64,000 nucleotides of DNA from Nocardia acididurans (GTDB taxonomy: Bacteria; Actinomycetota; Actinomycetes; Mycobacteriales; Mycobacteriaceae). The stretch lies in NCBI RefSeq assembly GCF_016741815.1, contig NZ_JAERRJ010000017.1, positions 62,001-126,000 on the forward strand, given 5' to 3'. Shown here in pieces: positions 1 through 10,659 of this stretch. Positions within the stretch are counted from its first letter, which is position 1. Each line of letters begins with the position of its first letter. Below the pieces are notes generated by a model. The model was not told the DNA's origin. It worked only from the letters and a program-made list of their open reading frames with translations, and did no database searches. The position numbers and the translations under genes are program-made.

Positions 1-2
1 CC

Positions 3-773
3 CTCACCGTGAAGGTGTCCGGCGAGAGCGCCGACCAGGTCCCCACCGACCGCACCAATCTGGTGTGGCAGGCGGCCGTCCGGCTCGCGCACATCGCGGG
101 CCGGGCCCCGCTGGTGGAAATCGCCATCGCCAAAGGGATTCCGGTCGCCGGCGGTATGGCGGGCGGCAGCGCCGACGCCGCCGCCGCACTGGTCGGCCTC
201 AACGACCTCTGGGAACTCGGTCTCAGCCGTGCCGAATTGTTCGACCTCGCCGCCGAATTGGGCAGCGACGTTCCGTTCTCCCTGCACGGCGGCACCGCCC
301 TCGGCCGCGGCCGCGGCGAGAAACTGCTTCCGGTGTTGTCCCGCAACACCTTCCACTGGGTCCTGGCCCTGGCCAAGGGCGGCCTCTCCACCCCGTCCGT
401 CTTCCACGAACTGGACCGCCTCCGCGAAGCGGGCGACCCGCCCCGCCTCGGCAACCCCGAAGAACTGCTCCAGGCACTGGCCTCCGGCGACGCGAAACAG
501 CTTGCCCCACTACTGGGTAACGACCTGCAAGCCGCCGCCCTCTCCCTGAAACCGGAACTCCGCCGCACCCTCCGCGCGGGCGTCGCGGCGGGCGCACTCG
601 CCGGAATCGTCTCCGGCTCGGGTCCGACCTGCGCTTTCCTCTGCGCGGACGAGGAGTCGGCAGTCGCCGTCGCGGCCGAACTCTCCGGCGCGGGCGTGTG
701 CCGCAGCGTCCGCACCGCCAGCGGCCCGGTCCCGGGCGCGCGCGTGATCAGCGACTCCTCCGGCCGCGCCTGA
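3..773 (+). CDS. ispE: 4-diphosphocytidyl-2-C-methyl-D-erythritol kinase, 3' part
   Basis: IspE phosphorylates the 2-hydroxyl of CDP-methylerythritol in the MEP isoprenoid pathway in the cytosol. The reading frame is open through the left edge, so the N-terminus lies outside the window. The GHMP-kinase glycine-rich ATP loop is visible as PVAGGMAGGSADAAA near position 150-185, and a C-terminal GHMP motif, VSGSGPTCAF, near 610-640. About 256 residues are present of a family length near 300. The next gene is an ABC-F ATPase on the same strand 83 bases on. In M. tuberculosis ispE (Rv1011) opens the same conserved block, which supports the call. Confidence 0.95.
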   Translation, partial: LTVKVSGESADQVPTDRTNLVWQAAVRLAHIAGRAPLVEIAIAKGIPVAGGMAGGSADAAAALVGLNDLWELGLSRAELFDLAAELGSDVPFSLHGGTALGRGRGEKLLPVLSRNTFHWVLALAKGGLSTPSVFHELDRLREAGDPPRLGNPEELLQALASGDAKQLAPLLGNDLQAAALSLKPELRRTLRAGVAAGALAGIVSGSGPTCAFLCADEESAVAVAAELSGAGVCRSVRTASGPVPGARVISDSSGRA

Positions 774-856
774 TCGCTGCCCGAAGGCGGCATCCGTGCG
801 CTCGGTACGCTTGCTAGCGGCAAGCGCACCTTTCGTCGCACGAATCAGAAGGATTT

Positions 857-2677
<1,821 letters not shown>

Positions 2678-2680
2678 GTC

Positions 2681-2741
2681 CCCCGCATGCCGGGCTGGCG
2701 GTGTGCGCACCGGGCTGATGCGCGTGCGACCGGATGCGGGG
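2681..2741. terminator. Imperfect hairpin between convergent genes
   Basis: CCCCGCAT followed by GCCGG at 2681-2693 can pair with CCGGATGCGGGG at 2730-2741, with one bulged base. The structure fills the gap between the convergent ABC-F gene and the Abi-alpha-like gene and could stop transcription from both sides. There is no T run, which is common in high-GC actinobacteria. The long loop lowers confidence. Confidence 0.4.
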
Positions 2742-2744
2742 TGG

Positions 2745-3587
2745 CTACAGCGCCTGGTCCAGGCTCGGCACCGGCAGGCAGATGCGCACGAAGCCCGCGC
2801 CGAACGAGGTGAGTTCGATGGTGCGGTAGAGCACCTTGGTGCCGAATCCGGCTCGTTTCAACCGCTGCCGTACCTCGGGCAGCGCCTCCAGCAGCTGGTA
2901 CCGATTCGGATTGCCGAGTGGTTCGCGGGCGATGTCGACCAGGCCGAGCCGGTCGAGGTTGATCAGGTACTGGTCGACCCGGTTCGGGTAGCGCAGTCCG
3001 GCGTCCTCACCGAGCAGGTTGAACTCCCCGGCGGAGGCCCGCCCGGTGCGCACCTCCAGGATGGGCTGCGGCCCGTCCAGGTAGAGGAACCGGATGATGC
3101 GCGCCTCATCGGGCGTGAGCTCGCCGAGGATGCGCGAATAGGCCGGATGGTGCGTGTCGTCCTCGTGGAAATCGGCTGAACGGCGCAGCAATTCGGCCCC
3201 GCGCGCCCGGAGTTCGGCGGCGGGAGCCGGCTGTTCGGTGGCGACCTGCTCGATCACCTGCCGCTCGGGCACCCCGAGCGCCTGCAGGACCGAATCCCGT
3301 ACCTGCGCACCGGCTTCGGAGAGGACCTCGCGGGGCGGCTGCCCGGCCATGCTGCCGCGCAGCACGATTCCGGTGACGCCCAGGGCGGTGCTCAGGCCCC
3401 AGGCGCTGGCCTCCACGGCCGCCGAAACGGCCACGCGCATCACGCCGGTGGCGGCGCGCACTGGGGAGGCGACTGTGGTCTTGCGTGGTGTGACCGGTAC
3501 CGGTGTGGGCGCTTGCGGCCGTACCACGAGTTCTGTCGAGGTGGTGGCCGGTTCTGCAGCGCCCGAACCGGATTCGGTCATAGCCAT
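2745..3587 (-). CDS. Abi-alpha/DUF4393-like protein, copy 1
   Basis: About 280 residues. The first 40 are Pro/Thr-rich and lead into an Ala/Val-rich segment around 45-85 that may associate with membrane. After it come conserved blocks HPAYSRILGELTPDEARIIRF, DGPQP, RYPNRVDQYLINLDRLGL and a C-terminal F(G)xxFVxxC motif. Such blocks are typical of proteins annotated Abi-alpha or DUF4393, a family linked to phage abortive infection without a known biochemical activity. A close paralogue lies at 5258-6136. ATG at 3587 has AGGAG 10 bases upstream; a second ATG at 3581 overlaps the stop of the DUF445 gene as ATGA. The two genes are therefore probably translated together. Confidence 0.8.
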   Translation of the reverse strand: MAMTESGSGAAEPATTSTELVVRPQAPTPVPVTPRKTTVASPVRAATGVMRVAVSAAVEASAWGLSTALGVTGIVLRGSMAGQPPREVLSEAGAQVRDSVLQALGVPERQVIEQVATEQPAPAAELRARGAELLRRSADFHEDDTHHPAYSRILGELTPDEARIIRFLYLDGPQPILEVRTGRASAGEFNLLGEDAGLRYPNRVDQYLINLDRLGLVDIAREPLGNPNRYQLLEALPEVRQRLKRAGFGTKVLYRTIELTSFGAGFVRICLPVPSLDQAL

Positions 3588-4900
3588 GTCGTCGCAACTC
3601 CTGTTCCGAATATCAGGAGGTGAGCGTAACCGGCGAAGAGCCCCAGCGCGCCGCCATGGACGAACAAAAGCCATTCGTCTTGTTTGATGGCCGATCGCAG
3701 CATGTCCACGAACTCCGGCGGCGGCAGCGCCGACATTTGTTTGGCGATGTACTCCGAGACCTGTTTGCCCTGTTGCACATTGAACGCCGGGTCCGCGAAC
3801 CCGATGGGCGCGATGCGGGTGGCCTCGGTGGTGAGGGTGGCCTGCAGCGAGTCGAACTCGCGTCCGCCCATCATGAATCGCACCGCGCCCTTGGCCGGGC
3901 CGAGCGCGCGGTCGGCGGCGGGGCGCAGGGTTTCCTCGAGCATCTGCATGGTGCGGTCCGAGCGCGGGCCGTTGAGCAGTTCGTCGCCGACATTGGCGAA
4001 GGTCATGATCTCGCGGGACACCAGTTCGGCGTAGCCCTCGGTGATCTCGTCCTGCCGTTTGATGAGCAGCCCCTGCCGCCACGGGCACCACCACTTCGGG
4101 TAGGCGGGCGCGAAGATCAGGTTGATGCCGACCCAGTTGACCACCCAGCCGATGACGATGCCGCCGATGGGCAGCACGGCCAGCGCCGACCATCCGGTCA
4201 GGTGCAGGATGCCGACCAGCACCACACCCATGGGCGCGCCGAAGTAGAAGCCGAAGTTCTGCATGAACCGCAGTTCCTTGGCCCCGAGCACCTGGAAGAC
4301 GCTGTTGAGCAACTGCGGCCGGGCCTGGAAGTAGCGGATGACCATCTGCTTCACGTCCAGCAGTTGATCTATGTTGTTGCCGATTTCATCGGTGAGCTCG
4401 CGCAGAATCTCGGGCAGTTGCTGCCGCACGCGTTCATGGATCAACTCACGCACCTGCGTCGGGAGGTTGTACCAGAGCTGCGGATGCTCGCGTTTCAAGA
4501 TCTCTTCAATGATCTCTCGAATCTGAACTTCAGCAATTTCGGTCAAATGTTCAGCGAGCTTCTCGGGATTCAGTTCCCGATAGAAGTCCGCGACACTGCC
4601 GAGTTTCGCCAGCCCCTTGTCGACGGCGATGCTCGCCATCTTGTCGGCACGTGACGGAACGATCCCCTGCCAGCCGATCCGCCCGTCGTACTGCAGCAGC
4701 GGCAGCACCTGAATCTTCTTGGGCAGGAACGGAAAGAGTGCCGCCAACCCCGGCACTCGAACCCCATGGAACTTGATCGGTTTGAACAGCATCAGGATGC
4801 CGGTCCAGTTCGTGATGTAGCCGATCACACCCGTGAACAAGGGAATCGTGATCAGTTCCATCAGAATTGTCGGGTGGACTCCGAAAACACTCTCTAGCAC
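3578..4900 (-). CDS. DUF445 family membrane protein
   Basis: 440 residues. A hydrophobic N-terminal segment near residues 12-40 is followed by NWTGILMLF, then a long charged helical middle part (about 90-215) and two hydrophobic stretches near 225-275. The second of these repeats the pattern NWVGINLIFAP. Paired N-W-x-G-I blocks around a large soluble domain are typical of DUF445 proteins, whose function is unknown. The C-terminus ends in another hydrophobic helix. Its stop overlaps the start of Abi-alpha copy 1, so the two likely form one operon and may act together at the membrane. Confidence 0.85.
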   Translation of the reverse strand: MLESVFGVHPTILMELITIPLFTGVIGYITNWTGILMLFKPIKFHGVRVPGLAALFPFLPKKIQVLPLLQYDGRIGWQGIVPSRADKMASIAVDKGLAKLGSVADFYRELNPEKLAEHLTEIAEVQIREIIEEILKREHPQLWYNLPTQVRELIHERVRQQLPEILRELTDEIGNNIDQLLDVKQMVIRYFQARPQLLNSVFQVLGAKELRFMQNFGFYFGAPMGVVLVGILHLTGWSALAVLPIGGIVIGWVVNWVGINLIFAPAYPKWWCPWRQGLLIKRQDEITEGYAELVSREIMTFANVGDELLNGPRSDRTMQMLEETLRPAADRALGPAKGAVRFMMGGREFDSLQATLTTEATRIAPIGFADPAFNVQQGKQVSEYIAKQMSALPPPEFVDMLRSAIKQDEWLLFVHGGALGLFAGYAHLLIFGTGVATTWL

Positions 4901-5257
4901 GTCTACCCTCCTGCCGACCCGCCACCGTTCACCGCCGCCGGTGTACGCACCCCATCGGCATCCCGGACCTTACTGTGCCTTTAGGAAGTGAGTCCAGTGA
5001 CGGAGTGTCTGGGCCGGAGATCTCGGTCACATTGGTGTACCCCGCTGTTCCGCGTACTTGCCCGCAGCGGTGAGAATGACTCCGACCACATCCATATCGC
5101 ACGCGGTACAGAGGTGTTGGGGGTCATGTCCGCCGCGTGTCGGCAGGCATGAACGGGGTAGCCTCCACATGGCTTGCGGGTTCGACATGCCCGGTTGCCT
5201 GTCGGGGGCAATAATCTGTGGACGATTTGGTTCACCTGGCGATATTCGGAGATGGAC
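4901..5257. other. Divergent intergenic region between DUF445 and Abi-alpha copy 2
   Basis: 357 bases between two divergently read genes. It must hold both promoters, but I see no convincing -10/-35 pair, palindrome or RNA gene. Reading frames crossing it on the minus strand have no start or codon bias that would support a gene. Confidence 0.5.
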
Positions 5258-6136
5258 GTGGCAGACGACAGGACCGGCGAGGTGGTCCGTCCGGGTTCCC
5301 GTGCCGTGGAACGCAAGTCCGATGTGGACGAGCGGCAGATCAGCAATGAGGCGCGGCTGATTCGAGGGGCTTTCCGGGCAGCGGGACTCGCGGTCGGCAC
5401 GGCGGTGCGCGGGGGACAGTGGGCGGTCGGCACCAGCGTCGAGATCACCAAACAGCTGACTCAGGCAGCGCTGGACGGGGATTCGTCGGCCGATATCGCG
5501 GAGCGCACGGGCAATGCGCTGCGCTCGATCGCCCGCAGCGCGCTCGGCGTCACCGAGGGGTCGGTGCGCGAGATCGTCTCCTATGTTCCGACTCCCATCG
5601 GCCCCGGTCAGCAGTCCATCGGCATGGGCAACCTGGTGCGTTCGGGCACCAACGAGGAACTGCGCCGCCGCGGCGACGCGCTGCTGGCCCGCTCGGCCGA
5701 CGTCTACTTCACCGAGAACGTGCACCCGGCCTACGACCGCATCCTCGATCAGCTGGCCCCCGACGAGGCCCGCATCCTGCGCTTCATGGCCCTCAACGGC
5801 CCGCAGCCCACCGTCGACGTGCGCACCAACCGCCCGCTCGGCATCGGCTCCGAACTCGTCGCGGGCGATCTCACCTCGGTCCCCGAGCAGGCAGGCGTCC
5901 GCTACCCGGACCGCTCCCGCCACTACCTGATCAACCTCAACCGCCTCGGCCTCACCATGACCTCCGAGGATCCCGTGGTGCTCTCGCGCTACATGGTGCT
6001 GGAGGTACAGCCGGTGGTCGAAGTGGCCCTCAAGAAGGCCGGCCGAGTCCCCAAGATCGTCCGAAAGAGCCTGCGCCTCACCGAATTCGGCGAAGACTTC
6101 TGCCAGACCTGCTTCAGCATCGGCAACGGGCACTGA
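5258..6136 (+). CDS. Abi-alpha/DUF4393-like protein, copy 2
   Basis: About 292 residues, clearly paralogous to the protein at 2745-3587. It has the same blocks: VHPAYDRILDQLAPDEARILRF, NGPQP, VRYPDRSRHYLINLNRLGL and a C-terminal FGEDFCQTCF. An Ala/Gly-rich segment near residues 45-65 may be amphipathic. GTG at 5258 has GGAG six bases upstream; an in-frame ATG at 5252 touches that same GGAG and looks less likely. It is divergent from the DUF445/copy 1 operon, so the three genes form one locus. The link of this family to phage defence is from family knowledge; nothing here proves it. Confidence 0.8.
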   Translation: MADDRTGEVVRPGSRAVERKSDVDERQISNEARLIRGAFRAAGLAVGTAVRGGQWAVGTSVEITKQLTQAALDGDSSADIAERTGNALRSIARSALGVTEGSVREIVSYVPTPIGPGQQSIGMGNLVRSGTNEELRRRGDALLARSADVYFTENVHPAYDRILDQLAPDEARILRFMALNGPQPTVDVRTNRPLGIGSELVAGDLTSVPEQAGVRYPDRSRHYLINLNRLGLTMTSEDPVVLSRYMVLEVQPVVEVALKKAGRVPKIVRKSLRLTEFGEDFCQTCFSIGNGH

Positions 6137-6215
6137 GCGCACGTTCGGTCGGCTGATAGCGATACGGTACAAATCTCGGCAAATATGTGCAGGATTCCGC
6201 ATTCCTGATGGGATT

Positions 6216-6749
6216 GTGGACGGTATGGATTCCGACGCCGTCGCCGCGATCAGCCGGCTGAAGTTCCGGTATCTGCGCGCCCTCGACACCAAGTCGTGGG
6301 AGGAGTTCGCGGACACCATGATTCCGGAGGCCACCGCCACCTACAGCGAGTACCTCCAGTTCGAGTCGCGCGATGCGTTCCTGGCATTCATGCGGAACAC
6401 CCTGGGTCCCCATGTCATCACCGAGCACCGGTGCGACCACCCGGAGATCGACGTCGACGGGGATACCGCCGTCGGCACCTGGTACCTCGCGGATACGGTG
6501 CTCATCCCCGGCCACAACATGCTGCTGCGCGGGGCGGCCTTCTACTCCGATCAGTACGTCCGCTGCGACGACGGCCAGTGGCGGATCGCGCACACCGGCT
6601 ACGAGCGGACCTACGAGGTCGTGCTCTCGCTGTCCGACTTACCAAGTCTCCGACTGACTTCCAGCCGCTGGGGCCTCATCGCCCGCGACCCCGCCGACAT
6701 CCCCCGCACCGATCCCATGCCCCCCGACGGCCAGGCCACCATGGGCTGA
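6216..6749 (+). CDS. SnoaL/NTF2-like protein
   Basis: 177 residues with the usual SnoaL-4 layout: an N-terminal helix with LKFRYLRALDTKSWEEF, then a beta-rich half with TEHRCDHPEIDVDGDTAVGTWYL and a closing strand GQWRIAHTGYERTYE. These cone-shaped folds serve as small-molecule isomerases, cyclases or dehydratases, or as ligand-binding proteins; the substrate cannot be inferred. Start is GTG 6216 or ATG 6225. The gene ends 14 bases before the end of the convergent prfC gene. The tail after about residue 145 is Pro-rich and outside the fold. Confidence 0.8.
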   Translation: MDGMDSDAVAAISRLKFRYLRALDTKSWEEFADTMIPEATATYSEYLQFESRDAFLAFMRNTLGPHVITEHRCDHPEIDVDGDTAVGTWYLADTVLIPGHNMLLRGAAFYSDQYVRCDDGQWRIAHTGYERTYEVVLSLSDLPSLRLTSSRWGLIARDPADIPRTDPMPPDGQATMG

Positions 6750-6763
6750 GGGAGCCCCGTGGA

Positions 6764-8395
6764 TTACTGGTCGTTGCCGGCGACGAGCGGTTCCAGGGTG
6801 AGGTTCGGGTGTTCCTTCTGGACGTAGGCGAGCTTCCACTTGTCGCCGAAGAGGGCGAGCATCACGCCGTCGGTGCGGGTGAAGACCTCGACGCCGCGCT
6901 GGCGGGCCAGCTCCGGGGCCGACTCGGCGTCGGTGCGGCGAGCCAGCTGGTAGGGGAGGTTGTCGAGGTTGGTCTCGACGTTGTACTCGCCGAGCATGCG
7001 GGCCGTCACGACCTCGAACTGCATGGGGCCGACCGCGGCCAGCACGGGGGAGGCGTCGCCGCGCACATCGTTGCGCAGCACCTGCACCACGCCCTCGGAG
7101 TCGAGCTGGTCGATGGCCTTGCGGAACTGCTTGTACTTGCCGGCGCTCTGCGCGCGCAGGATGGCGAAGTGCTCGGGTGCGAAGGACGGGATCGGCGGGA
7201 ACTGCACCTTCTTGTCCACGAACAGCGTGTGCCCGGGGGCGAGCGCGGTGGCGTTGACGAGGCCGACCACATCGCCCGGATAGGCGGTGTCGACGGTGGT
7301 GCGTTCGCGGCCGAAGACGGTGAGCGCGTACTTGGTGGCGAACGGGCGACCGGTCTGCGCGTGCGTCACCACCATGCCGCGCTCGAATTCACCGGAGACG
7401 ATGCGCATGAAGGCCAGCCGGTCGCGGTGCGCGGTGTCCATACCGGCCTGCACCTTGAAGATGACCGCGCTGAACGGATCGGTGGTCTCGCGCTGATCGC
7501 CGTTCACGTCCTTGCGGGAACGCGGTGCGGGCGCGAGCTCGACGAGGGTCTCGAGCAGTTGGCGCACACCGAAATTCAGCATGGCGGAGGCGTAGATGAC
7601 CGGTGAGGTGTGGCCGGCGAGGAACAGTTCCTGATCGTGGTCCTGCCCGGCGGCGGACAGCAGTTCGCTCTCCTCGGCGGCGGTGGTCCACACGTCGCCT
7701 TCCTTCGCGGCGGCCTGCTCCGGGGAGTAGTGCTCCTCGGGGGCGATGGTCGCGCCGCCCGCGGTGCGGGTGAAGTTGATGTACTCGGTGGCCGCGCCGT
7801 CCTCGCCGCGGCGCAGCAGCCCGCGGAAATCACCGGCGATACCGACCGGAAGAAACAGCGGCGTCGGGGTGAGGCCGATGCGCTCGATGATCTCGTCGAG
7901 CAGTTCCAGCGGCTCGCGGCCCGGCCGGTCCCACTTGTTGATGACGGTGATGACCGGAATCCCGCGATCCCGCGCCACCTGGAAGAGCTTGAGCGTCTGC
8001 GGCTCCAGGCCCTTGGCCGCGTCGATGAGCATGACCGCCGCGTCGACCGCGGTGAGCACGCGGTAGGTGTCCTCGGAGAAGTCGGAGTGACCGGGGGTGT
8101 CCACCAGGTTGATCACGCAGTCGCCGTACTCGAACTGCAGCGCGGTCGAGCTGACGGAGATACCGCGCGCCTTCTCCATCTCCATCCAGTCCGAGACGGT
8201 GGACTTGCGACCGGACTTGCCGTGGATGGCACCGGCCTCGGAAATCACCTTGGCATGCAGTGCGAGCGCCTCGGTCAGCGTCGACTTACCGGCGTCCGGA
8301 TGGGAGATGACCGCGAAGGTGCGCCGCCGAGCGACCTCGTCGCCCAACCGCCCGGGTGTGGGTGCGGTGGTCGCGCTGGACGTCGGGGAACTCAC
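6764..8395 (-). CDS. prfC: Peptide chain release factor 3
   Basis: RF3 is a GTPase that removes RF1/RF2 from the ribosome after termination. The P-loop is SHPDAGKST near residue 30, the switch II motif is DTPGHSDF, and NKWDR is the base-specifying element. The C-terminal RF3 region includes RNDVRGDASPVLAAVGPMQFEVV. 543 residues matches the family. The frame is open further upstream, but GTG at 8395 has AGGAG eight bases upstream and starts a normal RF3 N-terminus. The first 20 residues are a Ser/Thr-rich leader. Confidence 0.96.
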   Translation of the reverse strand: MSSPTSSATTAPTPGRLGDEVARRRTFAVISHPDAGKSTLTEALALHAKVISEAGAIHGKSGRKSTVSDWMEMEKARGISVSSTALQFEYGDCVINLVDTPGHSDFSEDTYRVLTAVDAAVMLIDAAKGLEPQTLKLFQVARDRGIPVITVINKWDRPGREPLELLDEIIERIGLTPTPLFLPVGIAGDFRGLLRRGEDGAATEYINFTRTAGGATIAPEEHYSPEQAAAKEGDVWTTAAEESELLSAAGQDHDQELFLAGHTSPVIYASAMLNFGVRQLLETLVELAPAPRSRKDVNGDQRETTDPFSAVIFKVQAGMDTAHRDRLAFMRIVSGEFERGMVVTHAQTGRPFATKYALTVFGRERTTVDTAYPGDVVGLVNATALAPGHTLFVDKKVQFPPIPSFAPEHFAILRAQSAGKYKQFRKAIDQLDSEGVVQVLRNDVRGDASPVLAAVGPMQFEVVTARMLGEYNVETNLDNLPYQLARRTDAESAPELARQRGVEVFTRTDGVMLALFGDKWKLAYVQKEHPNLTLEPLVAGNDQ

Positions 8396-8478
8396 CGGGG
8401 GACTCCTTTTGTGCAGACGAGGCAACCTATCCAGGCTACGCGACCGGCCGTTCCGCCCGACCAGCCGGTCCGGCGGCC

Positions 8479-9042
8479 CTAACCGAGGTGCCGTGTGACG
8501 GCGATGGTGATGAGCCGGTCCACATCCGCCTGCGGGGCGACGGCCTCGAGGCTGCGGTTCGCGGTGACGACGGCGATGCCGTGCAGGTTCGTCCAGAGGG
8601 CTAACGCGCGATCGTCGGCGTGGTCGGGGGCGCAGGCGGCGACCAGGTCGCGCCACCAGCGGAAGAGGGGGAGGGTGACGGTGGCGCGCAGGTTCTCGCC
8701 CGCGCCTTCGAGGAGGTCGTGGCGGAACATGAGGGTGAACATCTCGGTGCGGCGGGTCGCGAAGGCGACGTAGGCGCGCGCGGCGGCCTCCACGCGTTGG
8801 CTCGGTGAATCACCCTGTACCGCTTCGATTTCGGTGCGCAGGTCGGTGTAGCCGCGGGCGGCGACGGCGGCCAGCAGGGAGTTGTGGGTGGGGAAGTAGC
8901 GGCGGGGCGCGCCGTGTGAGACGCCGGTTTCGCGGGCGATGGCGCGCAGGCCGAGTTGGCTCGCGCCGACCTGTTCGAGCATGTCCACACCGGCGGTGAT
9001 CAGCCGGTCGCGCAGCGGCTCAACGACACTCATGGCCGTCAT
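8479..9042 (-). CDS. TetR family transcriptional regulator
   Basis: 187 residues. The N-terminal helix-turn-helix reads LRAIARETGVSHGAPRRYFP, with the typical TetR third helix ending in RYF. The ligand domain has a TetR_C-type stretch with FTLMFRHDLLEGAGENLRA. ATG 9042 follows GGAG at a good distance. It is divergent from the acyltransferase gene, and the gap between them holds two 15-base palindromes, so it most likely represses both itself and the acyltransferase. Ligand unknown; an acyl chain or lipophilic compound would fit the neighbour. Confidence 0.9.
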   Translation of the reverse strand: MTAMSVVEPLRDRLITAGVDMLEQVGASQLGLRAIARETGVSHGAPRRYFPTHNSLLAAVAARGYTDLRTEIEAVQGDSPSQRVEAAARAYVAFATRRTEMFTLMFRHDLLEGAGENLRATVTLPLFRWWRDLVAACAPDHADDRALALWTNLHGIAVVTANRSLEAVAPQADVDRLITIAVTRHLG

Positions 9043-9069
9043 TGTCTCCGCCCCTTCGTCGGATTGTCT

Positions 9070-9126
9070 GTAGACACTGTCTACTCCATCGTGTAGACCT
9101 GATTCCAGTACGTAGACAGTGTCTAC
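9070..9126. promoter_or_regulatory. Twin palindromic operators for the TetR/plsC pair
   Basis: GTAGACACTGTCTAC at 9070-9084 and GTAGACAGTGTCTAC at 9112-9126 are both perfect inverted repeats around one central base. Their centres are 42 bases apart, about four helical turns, so two dimers would bind on the same face of the DNA. A half-site GTAGAC lies between them at 9093. The pair sits between the divergent TetR and acyltransferase starts, the standard place for an autoregulatory TetR operator. Confidence 0.85.
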
Positions 9127-9151
9127 CAAATCGTTCCGGGGAGGAAAGACC

Positions 9152-9811
9152 ATGTGGTACTGGGTGCTCAAGCACATTCTGGTCGGGCCGGTGCTGCGCC
9201 TGCTGGGGCGGCCGAAAGTGGAGGGGCTGCACCATGTTCCGAAGGACGGCCCGGTGATCATCGCCGCCAATCACCTGGCCGTGGTGGATTCGCTCTACCT
9301 GTGCCTGGTGCTGGACCGCCCGGTCACCTTCCTCGCCAAGCAGGAGTACTTCACCGGCGGCGGCCTGCGCGGCCGGATCAACCGCTGGGTCATGAAGGCC
9401 ACCCATCAGGTGCCGGTCGACCGCACCGGCGGCAGCGCCGGATCCGATTCGCTGACCGCCGCGTCCCGCATCCTCGAGGGCGGCGGCATCTGGGGCATCC
9501 ATCCCGAGGGCACCCGTTCCCCGGACGGCCGGATCTACCGCGGCCGCACCGGTGTCATCCGGGTCGCCATGCAGACCGGTGCGCCGGTGGTTCCGGTGGT
9601 GCTGTCCGGCACCGACAAGGTGAATCCGCGCCACCGGCGCTTCCTGCGCCCGGCCAAGGTGCGCGTCTCCTTCGGTCGTCCCCGCTACTTCCTGCCCGCC
9701 GATCAGCAGGGCGTGCGTCGCGCGACCGATGATCTGATGGCCGATATCGTGCGCCGATCGGGCCGTCCCTACGTCGACTGCTACGCCGCGACCTTCAAGG
9801 CCAGCGCCTAA
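9152..9811 (+). CDS. 1-acyl-sn-glycerol-3-phosphate acyltransferase-like protein
   Basis: PlsC-family acyltransferase that would transfer an acyl chain to lysophosphatidic acid or a similar acceptor at the membrane. The catalytic H-x4-D motif is NHLAVVD at residues 40-46 and the acceptor-binding motif is EGTRS near 113. VVPVVLSGT is a further PlsC block. 219 residues is short but normal for the family. ATG 9152 is preceded by GGAGG seven bases upstream. Control by the divergent TetR protein is likely because both operators lie just upstream. Confidence 0.9.
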   Translation: MWYWVLKHILVGPVLRLLGRPKVEGLHHVPKDGPVIIAANHLAVVDSLYLCLVLDRPVTFLAKQEYFTGGGLRGRINRWVMKATHQVPVDRTGGSAGSDSLTAASRILEGGGIWGIHPEGTRSPDGRIYRGRTGVIRVAMQTGAPVVPVVLSGTDKVNPRHRRFLRPAKVRVSFGRPRYFLPADQQGVRRATDDLMADIVRRSGRPYVDCYAATFKASA

Positions 9812-10040
9812 TAGTGCACGGGGGGTCCCGATTTCAAGGGGTAATCGGCTGCGTGTTAGAGTTCTCGGGTTGTCTCGGCGAGGGTGCGGCACTCAACTGC
9901 CCACCGTGATCGACGCGGCGCGGCTGATCGGCCGTCCCTGCTCGGTTCATTCGCCTGACTAGCAGACCAAGCCGAATCAGGGTGCACGTTCCCCTGTTTC
10001 GCACGCCGATAAAGAGCCGATGCCGTAGGAGCAGCCTGTC

Positions 10041-10637
10041 ATGTCTGACGCCAACCTTCTCGAAGCCACCGTTCGTACCGAATTCGGCAAGGGCGCCGCG
10101 CGTCGCACCCGCCGCGACGGCAATGTGCCCGCCGTGCTGTACGGCCACAACGAGGAGCCGCAGCACCTGTCCGTGAACGCCCAGGCGTTCGCCGCCATCC
10201 TGCGTGAGCACGGCACCAACGCCGTCCTGAACCTGGACATCGCGGGCAAGAAGCAGCTGGCGCTGACCAAGTCGGTCGTCGTGCACCCGATCCGCCGCTA
10301 CATCGAGCACGCCGACCTGCTGATCGTCCGCAAGGGCGAGAAGGTCACCGCCGACGTGCACGTCACCCTGGTCGGCGAGGCCGGCTCGGGCACCCTGGTC
10401 ACCCAGGAGGCCACCACCCTCTCCATCGAGGCCGAGGCCCTGAACATCCCCGAGGCCATCGAGGTGAACATCGAGGGCGCCGAGGCCGGCACCCAGATCA
10501 CCGCGGGCTCCATTGCGCTGCCGAAGGGCGTCACCCTGGCCGGCGACGCCGAGGCCCTGATCGTCAACATCATCGCCGCCCCGGCCGCCGAGCCGGCCGC
10601 CGACGAGGCCGAGGCCACCGAGGAAGCCGCCGAGTAA
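10041..10637 (+). CDS. rplY: 50S ribosomal protein L25/CTC
   Basis: Binds 5S rRNA in the large ribosomal subunit. Residues 1-90 are the L25 core (EFGKGAARRTRRDGNVPAVLYG), followed by the beta-rich CTC/TL5 domain to about residue 180. The tail is very acidic and Ala-rich (PAADEAEATEEAAE), as in other actinobacterial long forms. 198 residues fits the CTC type. It lies 22 bases ahead of pth on the same strand, as in mycobacteria. Confidence 0.96.
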   Translation: MSDANLLEATVRTEFGKGAARRTRRDGNVPAVLYGHNEEPQHLSVNAQAFAAILREHGTNAVLNLDIAGKKQLALTKSVVVHPIRRYIEHADLLIVRKGEKVTADVHVTLVGEAGSGTLVTQEATTLSIEAEALNIPEAIEVNIEGAEAGTQITAGSIALPKGVTLAGDAEALIVNIIAAPAAEPAADEAEATEEAAE

Positions 10638-10659
10638 TCAACTCGCGCAACGGTTCTCG

